Source: Methylophaga sp. UBA2689
Lineage (GTDB): Bacteria > Pseudomonadota > Gammaproteobacteria > Nitrosococcales > Methylophagaceae
DNA: 37,680 nt
Assembly (NCBI GenBank): GCA_002354555.1
Contig: DELT01000036.1
Location: 1 to 37,680, forward strand
Direction of reading: 5' to 3'
The notes beneath the pieces were generated by a model. It was not told where the DNA came from. It did no database searches and saw nothing but the letters and a program-made list of their open reading frames with translations. The translations under genes and the position numbers were made by a program. Positions 1 to 6,336 of this stretch are shown piece after piece; the first letter of the stretch is position 1, and each line of letters starts with the position of its first letter.

Positions 1-45
1 CAGGACGAAAATGCTTACAAACCCTGTTACAAGCTGCTGGATTAA
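1..45 (+). CDS. 3' end of an unrecognised gene
   Basis: The first 14 codons of the window read as an open frame ending in TAA at 43-45, with the C-terminal peptide QDENAYKPCYKLLD. The composition looks like a normal soluble protein end, but the piece is too short to assign a family. A second frame (from base 2) stays open to 64, so even the reading frame is not certain. It converges on the minus-strand gene that ends at 61. No hairpin terminator is visible between them. Confidence 0.35.
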   Translation, partial: QDENAYKPCYKLLD

Positions 46-60
46 GCCAGTAGCTCAGGT

Positions 61-435
61 TTAATCATGCAGATGAAAGACTTTATTCATCACCTGCCAT
101 TTGCCATCAATTTTTAATAAATTGAAAAAATCGGTAAAGCGATGACCGGTCCAGTTATCTGATTCGAGTCTGACACTGGCTGCCGTACCAACCACATCGA
201 TATGGGTAATTTTGGACTGCATCTCTTTGGCCGGTCCATTTTCATCATTCCAGTCATACAAGCCCTGAATGGGGCCGGCAAATAAATCCGGACCAACATA
301 ACCATAAATGGTGGCATCCTGATGAAACGCCGGTTTCATTAATTCACCTCGGCCTGCCACAGCACCATCAATATAATGTTGAATCAATTTGCTGATGGCC
401 TCGTAATCATCGATTGAAATAGCGGTATTCGGCAT
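61..435 (-). CDS. NTF2-like (lumazine-binding-like) small protein
   Basis: 124-residue soluble protein. The order of segments (helical start with DYEAISKLIQHYIDGAVAGR, then AFHQDATIYGYVG, then strands ending in FTDFFNLLKIDGKWQVMNKVFH) is typical of the NTF2-like/SnoaL-like fold, closest in appearance to the Lumazine_bd_2 group of about 120 residues. Members of this group are mostly of unknown role; some bind small aromatic ligands or are enzymes. The ATG at 435 is preceded by a good AAGGAG about 7 bases upstream. No signal peptide or membrane segment is seen. It stands alone, with 78 bp separating it from the next minus-strand stop. Family assignment is fairly firm; function is not known. Confidence 0.75.
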   Translation of the reverse strand: MPNTAISIDDYEAISKLIQHYIDGAVAGRGELMKPAFHQDATIYGYVGPDLFAGPIQGLYDWNDENGPAKEMQSKITHIDVVGTAASVRLESDNWTGHRFTDFFNLLKIDGKWQVMNKVFHLHD

Positions 436-512
436 AATTAACTCCTTGTTGTTAATTCAAGCAGTCAACATAGCATATACATTTCGGGGAGATTTCCCGC
501 TAAAATCAGCTG

Positions 513-1103
513 TCAGGAAATGATTTTCAATTGCTTCACATAGATCAGTTCACAGGCATTGGCACCGGTATCTTCACGGGTTAAGGAACTGCGCCAGCGC
601 CAACCATCATCAGCATTCACATTCACCAGATAACCCTGCAGAGTCACTAATTGTCCCGGACGGATCTGCTTAAGCGTTCTGGCGACTTCATCATTCGCCG
701 GAATCAAATGCATATTGGCGCTTTGGGTTTCAATGTTGCGACGAGGAATCGGAAATGACTCGACCTGCCAGAAATACCAACGCCCGGACTGACGAATGTT
801 AATCTGTTTAACAACTTGGGGATCCGCCATTTCTCCCCACCCCAATACTAAATCGGTGGGTGACAAATCGGCTTCACGTCCCAACCAATAGTCTTCCCGT
901 GCTAATACTCTGGCTTCCAGTGTAAATTCAGCCATCGGCTGTATTGCATAGTCATCAAAAGGAATAGGCAGAAGATCTGCTACTTCGGCTTGTACAGGTG
1001 CTTTATCTATGACTTCATCAGGCGCGGCGTAATGGATGATGTCGGGTGAACAGTAACGCCAGCCTATAAAGATCACCACGACAATGAATAGCCAACGCCA
1101 CAT
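513..1103 (-). CDS. Membrane-anchored protein of unknown function
   Basis: 196 residues. Residues 2-18 (WRWLFIVVVIFIGWRYC) form one hydrophobic segment that would work as an uncleaved anchor, with the remainder outside the cytoplasm. The soluble part has a WYFWQVESFPIPRRNIE stretch and a C-terminal segment built around LVTLQGYLVNVNADDGWRWRSSLTRED. I do not recognise a named domain. The gene starts 11 bp after the stop of the AmpG-like permease gene and so is probably translated from the same message. No strong Shine-Dalgarno sequence is visible at the ATG, which supports coupling to the upstream gene. A role linked to envelope or cell-wall metabolism is only a guess from this context. Confidence 0.7.
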   Translation of the reverse strand: MWRWLFIVVVIFIGWRYCSPDIIHYAAPDEVIDKAPVQAEVADLLPIPFDDYAIQPMAEFTLEARVLAREDYWLGREADLSPTDLVLGWGEMADPQVVKQINIRQSGRWYFWQVESFPIPRRNIETQSANMHLIPANDEVARTLKQIRPGQLVTLQGYLVNVNADDGWRWRSSLTREDTGANACELIYVKQLKIIS

Positions 1104-1114
1104 AAGTTAATCAG

Positions 1115-2665
1115 TTAACCATCAATTCGAAAACGTCGGGCAGCCAGGAAGACCAACAACAATACCGGTATCCCCATTAAAGCTGTCATCAAAAAGAACT
1201 GCTCATAACCAATACTTTCTACCATCGTCCCGGAATACCCCCCAAGGATTTTCGGCAACAAGGTCATCAACGAACTGAAGATGGCATATTGCACCGCGGT
1301 AAACGAGATATTGGTCAGGCTGGATAAAAACGCAATAAATGCTGCACTGGCCATACCGCCGGACAGATTATCAGCAGAAATCACGATATACAGCATCCAG
1401 ATATCATTGCCCATTTGTGCCAGTAGCATAAACAACAGATTGGTCAACGCCGATAACACGGCCCCTAAAAACAGGATCCGCATCACCCCGAAACGTAAGG
1501 CTAAAATACCACCAAGAAAACCGCCAACAATGGTCATAAACAAACCAAAGGTTTTCACCACCGTGGCAATCTCTGGCTTGGTGAAGCCCATATCCTGATA
1601 AAAAATATTGGCGACAACCCCCAGCACAATATCGGAAATTCGATACAACCCAATCAAAGAAAGCAGTAACAGCGCCATCGATAGTCCGTAGCGTTTGAAG
1701 AAATCCTGCACCGGTTCAACATAGCTGCGATGCACAATACTTTTCTGTACCCAGCCCATTAATATCAACACTCTGGCAATAATCACTGCCACAATGGTGG
1801 CCAGCACTAAGCGCACTAACTCAATGCCAACCGCCGACATAGGACCATTATTAAATACGTTAAGTAACTGCAGACGTGCCTGACCAGCCCAGTCACTGGT
1901 GAGGTAGAAACAGGCAATAAAACCACTTATCGACAACGCAAACGTCAGCATCAAACCCAGGTAATCGCGCTTGCGATCCTCATGAACCTTTTTATTTACT
2001 TCCGGTTCAGGGCTTAACAAGGTGGTGATCACACCAATCAGCATCAGCGCCGCCATAATCAAATAGCTTTGCCGCCACGCCAGATAATCATATTCGCCCA
2101 TTTCCGAGCCAAAATAACTGGCTAACATCAACGCGCCAGCCCCAGCCATCAGCATGCCGATGCGATATCCGGCGATATAACTGGCGGACATTAATGCCTG
2201 CAAACGGGTATCGGCAGACTCGATACGATAGGCATCAATCACCACATCCTGCGTCGCAGCTGAAAAACCCAGTAATACTGCAGCGACAGCCATTAAGGTC
2301 AGCGAGTGCGTTGCCGGATCGACCATCGCCATCATTATGATCGAAGCGATAATCATCAGCTGTGACAGAAATAACCAGCTACGCCGTCGACCTAACAGAC
2401 GATGCAAAATCGGTAATGGCAGAATATCCAGCAGCGGAGCCCAGACAAATTTGAAGGAATAACCCAACGCCGCCCAACTGAAATAAGTGACTGCGCTGCG
2501 ATCAACACCGGCTTCACGTAACCATAGGCTGAGTGAGGAAAAAATCAGTAATAACGGCAACCCCGCCGCAATGCCGAGAAACAGCATGGTGACAACTTGG
2601 GGGGTAAAAAAAGCCCGCAGACTTTCCTGCCAGGAACGGATACTTGCTATCAAACGTAAGTCCAC
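1115..2665 (-). CDS. ampG: AmpG-like major facilitator permease
   Basis: 516-residue polytopic inner-membrane protein of the major facilitator superfamily. The early segment FLGIAAGLPLLLIFSSLSLWLREAGVD, the following SYFKFVWAPLLD-type region (GYSFKFVWAPLLDILPLP), the GRRRSWL loop and SAATQDVVIDAYRIE match the AmpG family. AmpG imports anhydro-muropeptides from the periplasm for cell-wall recycling in enteric bacteria. About 12-14 hydrophobic segments are spread along the protein, and the length is close to the roughly 490 residues of E. coli AmpG. Many gammaproteobacteria carry several AmpG paralogues, so the true substrate is open. It is the first gene of a probable two-gene unit with the anchored protein at 513-1103. 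The upstream neighbour dinB is divergent. Confidence 0.85.
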   Translation of the reverse strand: MDLRLIASIRSWQESLRAFFTPQVVTMLFLGIAAGLPLLLIFSSLSLWLREAGVDRSAVTYFSWAALGYSFKFVWAPLLDILPLPILHRLLGRRRSWLFLSQLMIIASIIMMAMVDPATHSLTLMAVAAVLLGFSAATQDVVIDAYRIESADTRLQALMSASYIAGYRIGMLMAGAGALMLASYFGSEMGEYDYLAWRQSYLIMAALMLIGVITTLLSPEPEVNKKVHEDRKRDYLGLMLTFALSISGFIACFYLTSDWAGQARLQLLNVFNNGPMSAVGIELVRLVLATIVAVIIARVLILMGWVQKSIVHRSYVEPVQDFFKRYGLSMALLLLSLIGLYRISDIVLGVVANIFYQDMGFTKPEIATVVKTFGLFMTIVGGFLGGILALRFGVMRILFLGAVLSALTNLLFMLLAQMGNDIWMLYIVISADNLSGGMASAAFIAFLSSLTNISFTAVQYAIFSSLMTLLPKILGGYSGTMVESIGYEQFFLMTALMGIPVLLLVFLAARRFRIDG

Positions 2666-2810
2666 TGATGAGGTTTAATTCGCTAAAGTAACATTGACGC
2701 CTCCTGCAATCCACTCTGAAATGACTGTTGGATCAAGATAAGAATATCTATTGGCACATCAGCATGTAGTTTATGAGAAAATATCGAGAACTCATCAACA
2801 CTAATCATTA

Positions 2811-3902
2811 ATGGCTAAACAACGAAAAATCATTCACGTGGATATGGACGCGTTTTATGCATCGGTTGAACAACGCGACTTTCCCGAGCTGAAAGGCAAA
2901 CCGCTTATCGTCGGTGGTCAACCCGATAGCCGTGGCGTCGTTGCGGCGTGCAGCTATGAAGCGCGCAAGTTTGGTATTCATTCAGCAATGGCTTCGTCTC
3001 GCGCTTATCGTTTATGTCCTGAAGCTATTTTTGTCCGGCCTCGTTTTGACGCCTATAAAGAAGCCTCCAATATTATTCGTGAAATCTTCTGGCGCTATGC
3101 TTCTGAAGTTGAACCGCTGTCACTCGATGAAGCCTATCTGGATGTCACTTACACCGAATCGTTTAATGGCTCTGCCACATTGATTGCCAAAGCCATTAAA
3201 AGTGAAATCCTCGCCGAGACCGGACTCATTGCCTCGGCTGGTGTCTCCTATAATAAATTTCTCGCCAAAATTGCCTCTGATATGGATAAACCCGATGGTC
3301 TTTATCTGATCCGTCCCGAACAAGGCCAGGAATTTGTAAACAAACTACCCATCGGTAAATTTCACGGTATCGGCCCCGCCACCGAAGCCAAAATGAAAAA
3401 CCTCGGCATCCATACCGGCAATGACTTACGGCAGAAAACTCTAGCTGAACTAACAGAACGCTTCGGCAAATCCGGCCAGTATTATTACAACATCGCCCGA
3501 GCCATTGATGAACGACCAGTCCGCAGTCAACGTATCCGTAAATCGCTGGGCAAGGAAACGACTTTTGCCGAAGACATTCTTTCCATACCAGATCTAAACA
3601 ACATCCTGCTCGACCTCGCCGAACAAGTACTCGACAGCCTTAACAAACACAACATGCAAGGCAGGACGGTTACCGTTAAAGTGAAATATGCCGACTTTCA
3701 GCAAGTCACTCGTGCTCAGACGCTGGATCACAGAATTGGCTTTTCTGATTTACAGGAATGGATTCCGAATCTGTTGGTTCGGACTGAAGCTGGGCATAAA
3801 CCGGTTAGGTTAGTTGGGTTGAGTTTGAGTGGGTTTGAATTGCCGGTTGTTGATGATAAGGGGCAGGCGCAGTTGGATTTGTTGTTGAATGATGTATTTT
3901 AA
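2811..3902 (+). CDS. dinB: DNA polymerase IV (Y family)
   Basis: 363-residue translesion polymerase that extends from mismatched or damaged primer ends with low fidelity. The palm motif VDMDAFYASVEQ holds metal ligand Asp11. The SLDEAYLD motif holds the catalytic pair Asp106-Glu107. The YEARKFGIHSAM and GVSYNKFLAKIASDMDKP blocks are family signatures. The little-finger domain covers roughly residues 240-340. The end QLDLLLNDVF resembles the C-terminal sliding-clamp-binding peptide of DinB. The length is normal (E. coli 351). I found no LexA-type CTGT-N8-ACAG box in the 145 bp upstream, so SOS control is not supported by sequence. The last 30 codons are TTG/GGG rich compared with the rest of the gene. 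Confidence 0.95.
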   Translation: MAKQRKIIHVDMDAFYASVEQRDFPELKGKPLIVGGQPDSRGVVAACSYEARKFGIHSAMASSRAYRLCPEAIFVRPRFDAYKEASNIIREIFWRYASEVEPLSLDEAYLDVTYTESFNGSATLIAKAIKSEILAETGLIASAGVSYNKFLAKIASDMDKPDGLYLIRPEQGQEFVNKLPIGKFHGIGPATEAKMKNLGIHTGNDLRQKTLAELTERFGKSGQYYYNIARAIDERPVRSQRIRKSLGKETTFAEDILSIPDLNNILLDLAEQVLDSLNKHNMQGRTVTVKVKYADFQQVTRAQTLDHRIGFSDLQEWIPNLLVRTEAGHKPVRLVGLSLSGFELPVVDDKGQAQLDLLLNDVF

Positions 3903-3968
3903 GCAAAGAAACCAGTTACTTTTTGCTTCGTAACCGTTTTTGGTCAACACTAATATGAGATTCAGCCC

Positions 3969-3997
3969 GTAGGTTGGGTTGAGGTACGAAACCCAAC
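3969..3997 (+). repeat. REP-like 29-bp hairpin repeat, copy 1
   Basis: Starts GTAGGTTGGG and ends AAACCCAAC. GTTGGGTT and AACCCAAC can pair as an 8-bp stem around a GAGGTACGA loop, with a short GTAG 5' tail. This tail-plus-palindrome layout is that of REP (repetitive extragenic palindrome) units. The same unit forms both ends of the element at 4383-4994, the left end of the element at 8537-9231, and, more diverged, its right end and the copy at 5560-5588. It lies between the dinB stop and the small Cys-rich gene. Confidence 0.8.
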
Positions 3998-4087
3998 AGT
4001 CGTTACCATGCTTCCAAAAATAAATGGGGTCGCACACGATTGAAAATACGCCCTATTAGCAGGCAATGAAATTGATAGGAGATGGTG

Positions 4088-4357
4088 ATGCCAGTTTTAT
4101 TTATTGCTTTATTAGTTGCGGCTTATTTTTTTTCGTGGTGGCCATTTGACGATACCGAAAGAGCAATTAACAACAGTGACTTCAACGTATATTTCTATTA
4201 CCCAAACGAAAAAGAAAAATTTTTAGGGCAAGTTAATGGGTTACCCGCTTGTGGAAGCACCGCGAGTAATCACGCATCATCAAATAATATTAGTAACTGG
4301 TCTTACATTTGTTGCAGGATTGATGGTGAGAGTAGTTGTAAATCGAAACATAGATAG
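4088..4357 (+). CDS. Small membrane-anchored Cys-rich protein
   Basis: 89 residues from the ATG at 4088, which has AGGAG seven bases upstream (an ATG at 4082 overlaps that ribosome site and is less likely). Residues 1-18 (MPVLFIALLVAAYFFSWW) are a hydrophobic anchor or signal segment. The C-terminal half has CGSTASNHASSNN followed by WSYICCRIDGESSCKSKHR. I recall similar Cys-rich ends, with a YICC motif and a final S-C-x-x-K-x-R, in small uncharacterised gammaproteobacterial proteins, which argues for a real gene. The four cysteines could form disulfides if the domain is exported. It sits alone between two repeat units, so an accessory role is likely; function unknown. Confidence 0.55.
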   Translation: MPVLFIALLVAAYFFSWWPFDDTERAINNSDFNVYFYYPNEKEKFLGQVNGLPACGSTASNHASSNNISNWSYICCRIDGESSCKSKHR

Positions 4358-4382
4358 ACCCAGTGTAACCATTGCTTATCCC

Positions 4383-4994
4383 GTAGGTTGGGTTGAGGTA
4401 CAAAACCCAACAATCTGATTGAGATGTTCGACCTTGTCGCTGCCGCTGGACGTTCATTTATTTTGCTTGTCCAAAATAAACGAACCAAACAAAAAGACAG
4501 CCCATGCTTGCCCTGCGGGTTCCCTGCGCTTCTCAATCAGTTTGGAACATGACGAAAACTCGCTGCGCTCAAACACTCGTCATGTTTGATCCAAACTGAT
4601 CTGCGATGCTCGGCTTCGCATAAGGGCGTTATTGAGAGCCTTCCCGTAGGTTGGTGCTGAGCTTGCGAAGCCCAACGTTTGGAATTTCACGCAAAAGATT
4701 GTTGGGCTTCATTTCATTCAGCCCAACTTACTGCCATTCCCAAATTCCCCTTTTGTGTTGACGAGTAGCGGCTTTTTGTCAGGATTAGAGACTTACCTGT
4801 TTGAGCGAAGCGAGTTTGGTGAGTCTCCCTGACAAAAAACGCAACGCAGTGAAGCCGCAGGCCAACACATGGGGTGCCTTTTCTTTTGGTTCGTTTTCTT
4901 TGGGCAAACAAAGAAAATGAACTCGCCCCATAGGGCGAAACCTTGTGCCAAAAATATTTTGATTTGTTGGGTTTCGTACCTCAACCCAACCTAC
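4383..4994. repeat. Palindromic mosaic element, copy A
   Basis: Non-coding element of 612 bp that fills most of the gap 4358-5067. Its ends are the 29-bp REP-like unit in inverted orientation (4383-4411 and 4966-4994, one mismatch). Inside are: a hairpin at 4452-4485 (14-bp arms, one mismatch); a long central hairpin at 4536-4600 (11 + 9 bp with a TTGA bulge); a second inverted pair of REP-like units with GCCCAAC cores (4646-4676 and 4701-4731); a hairpin at 4889-4922 (14-bp arms with one G.T pair, GGCAAA loop); and a small TCGCCC/GGGCGA hairpin at 4923-4938. Short open frames inside it only follow the repeat and are not credible genes. I do not see a transposase. It resembles a non-autonomous (MITE-like) or REP-cluster element. 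Confidence 0.8.
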
Positions 4995-5006
4995 AAATGT
5001 CACTAG

Positions 5007-5026
5007 ATTCTTGCCTGCGCGGGAAT
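5007..5026. repeat. Degenerate ATTCCC-N8-GGGAAT type short repeat
   Basis: ATTC at 5007-5010 and GGGAAT at 5021-5026 enclose a GC-rich centre (GCCTGCGC). It resembles the dRS3-like short palindromes common in Neisseria and many gammaproteobacteria, but two bases of the left arm differ. It is immediately outside the right end of mosaic element A. Confidence 0.4.
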
Positions 5027-5067
5027 GCCAGCTTTATTGCATTTGGCCCCATTTAACGGACAACACA

Positions 5068-5415
5068 CTAACCATTTGATTTAAATTTATTTTTTAATAT
5101 TTTAAAACGACTGAGAGCACATTTCACAAAATTGCCGTCTTTATGTTTGAATTGCTTTTTCAACGCTTTTTTAACTTCCCAGGTGCCTTTATACCCATTC
5201 GGGAAAACCACTAAATCACCCGCTTTAAAGGTCGTTGCTGGGCCACCATCGTTAGGCGTCATAACACATTCACCTTCAACGATATAAGCAATTTCTGTAG
5301 TCACAAACGACCATGGAAAAACCGATACCCCTTTTTCCCATGTTGGCCAGTGAGCAACGCCCAAGTTTTTTAAAGCTACTTCGCTTGGGTTGCTATCAAC
5401 TGTAATTTCTTTCAT
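5068..5415 (-). CDS. Cupin-domain protein (Cupin_3 type)
   Basis: 115 residues. Residues 20-85 (AHWPTWEKGVSVFPWSF, TEIAYIVEGECVMTPNDGG, FKAGDLVVFPNGYKGTWEV) are a small single-domain cupin of the DUF861/Cupin_3 type, as seen in EutQ- and ureidoglycine-related proteins. The usual ending after the W-x-V-x-K-x-L/A-x-K strand is short. Here about 25 more residues follow, rich in Lys and ending KCALSRFKILKNKFKSNG, which is unusual. The two classical histidines of metal-binding cupins are not obvious, so metal binding is uncertain. AGGAAGG stands 3-4 bases before the ATG. It is flanked by repeats and faces a long non-coding gap upstream, and it looks like an accessory cargo gene. Substrate unknown. 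Confidence 0.75.
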   Translation of the reverse strand: MKEITVDSNPSEVALKNLGVAHWPTWEKGVSVFPWSFVTTEIAYIVEGECVMTPNDGGPATTFKAGDLVVFPNGYKGTWEVKKALKKQFKHKDGNFVKCALSRFKILKNKFKSNG

Positions 5416-5559
5416 TTACCTTCCTAAAATTTTAGATTTATCCCCAACAGCAGAATGCTTTTGGATGGACGCTGGTGTTTTGCATGCGTTATTTTGCCTG
5501 TCTTTTAACGAGAAACCGAATTTATCGTTCACAGCTCTTGTTAAATCATGAGGGATCTC

Positions 5560-5588
5560 TTGGGTTGGATTGAGGTAACAAACCCAAC
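5560..5588 (+). repeat. Diverged REP-like unit
   Basis: TTGGGTTGGATTGAGG followed by AACAAACCCAAC. It keeps the paired GGGTT/AACCC arms of the 29-bp unit found at 3969 but has lost the GTAGG tail and has three or more changes in the centre. Confidence 0.6.
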
Positions 5589-5645
5589 ACTTTATGAAAA
5601 ATTGGAGAACAATTAACAGCGTTATGTTTAAAACGTGAAGCTCAC

Positions 5646-5683
5646 AAAAAAGCAGCCATTCGCTTGTGCGAATGACTGCTTTT
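5646..5683 (-). terminator. Rho-independent terminator after the WWKF protein gene
   Basis: AAAAGCAG-C-CATTCGC pairs with GCGAATG-A-CTGCTTTT around a TTGT loop: 15 base pairs with one mismatch. On the minus strand it is followed by a run of six T, so it should end transcription of the gene 5729-6103, about 45 bp after its stop. Confidence 0.8.
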
Positions 5684-5728
5684 GTTCATAAACTAAGTAA
5701 GATTAATAGAAATTTGAATGCAGCCTAA

Positions 5729-6103
5729 TTAATCATCTCCCCAGAATTTCCACCACTGTCTGCGAGATTCATCGTCCTTATCCGCTCCACCAAACTTCCA
5801 CCATTTCTGACTATGTTCTTCTCTGGATTCCTGGCCCTGTTCTGAGCCTTTTCCCAATTCCTTGCGTTCCTTGTCCATTTTCTTGTCATGATGCTTGTCC
5901 ATGCTTTGATAATCGCGTTCGTTATTACGCTGTTTTTCATTATCACTGTCATGCTTTTGCATTTTGTCGTCATACTTCTGCTCATGTTTTTCATATTGTT
6001 TTTTGCCCTTATCCTGGGCATTTCCCGGTCCTTCATCAGCAAAACTGCTTACAGAGAAAACAGCTAACGCTGTTATGTATAGAATTGTAATGAACTTTTT
6101 CAT
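5729..6103 (-). CDS. Exported highly charged protein with two WWKF motifs
   Basis: 124 residues from the ATG at 6103; a longer reading from 6142 adds 13 residues in front of an otherwise perfect signal peptide and is rejected. Residues 1-20 (MKKFITILYITALAVFSVSS, then FA/DEG) are a Sec signal peptide with a likely cut after Ala22. The mature part, residues 23-100, is almost all Lys, Asp, Glu, Gln, His and Arg (for example QYEKHEQKYDDKMQKHD) and probably disordered or helical. The C-terminus repeats a tryptophan motif, QKWWKFGG and RQWWKFWGDD, separated by an acidic spacer. I do not recognise a family. It would be a periplasmic or secreted polyampholyte; binding to metal, polysaccharide or membrane through the Trp clusters is only a possibility. 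It stands alone with its own terminator downstream. Confidence 0.7.
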   Translation of the reverse strand: MKKFITILYITALAVFSVSSFADEGPGNAQDKGKKQYEKHEQKYDDKMQKHDSDNEKQRNNERDYQSMDKHHDKKMDKERKELGKGSEQGQESREEHSQKWWKFGGADKDDESRRQWWKFWGDD

Positions 6104-6336
6104 GATGTTATCTCTATCGTAAAGAGGAAATATCCATGACATCCGATTTACTGCCCATGGTTAAAATGAGTATACGCTTGGGGGCAACAAGTTATATTAC
6201 GTAAATGCGAGTGCCCAATGGTTGGGGGAATAACGAAACTCATCCACTTCTCTGTATTCGTAATATTCTGAACTCGCTATGCGTAATCAGGCTTGATTTG
6301 CCATAATGCTCCTTTCATTAAATCACTGAATTTTTT

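Larger units (their letters stand above)
5416..5728. other. Non-coding gap with repeat remnant and terminator
   Basis: 313 bp between two minus-strand genes. It holds a diverged REP-like unit (5560-5588) and a strong hairpin terminator (5646-5683). The rest shows no convincing open frame. The cupin promoter should lie in its left part, but I cannot point to clear -35/-10 boxes. Confidence 0.6.

Noticed and set aside
2666-2810. LexA box upstream of dinB
   Set aside because: A CTGTTGGATC stretch is present but the matching ACAG half is missing at the right distance.
4714-5003. Overlapping short open frames on the minus strand inside element A (such as one starting MFAQRKRTKRKGTPC)
   Set aside because: They are read through hairpin arms, have no ribosome sites, and equivalent frames in copy B are altered by the insertion and hairpin exchange. 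They are a by-product of the repeat sequence.
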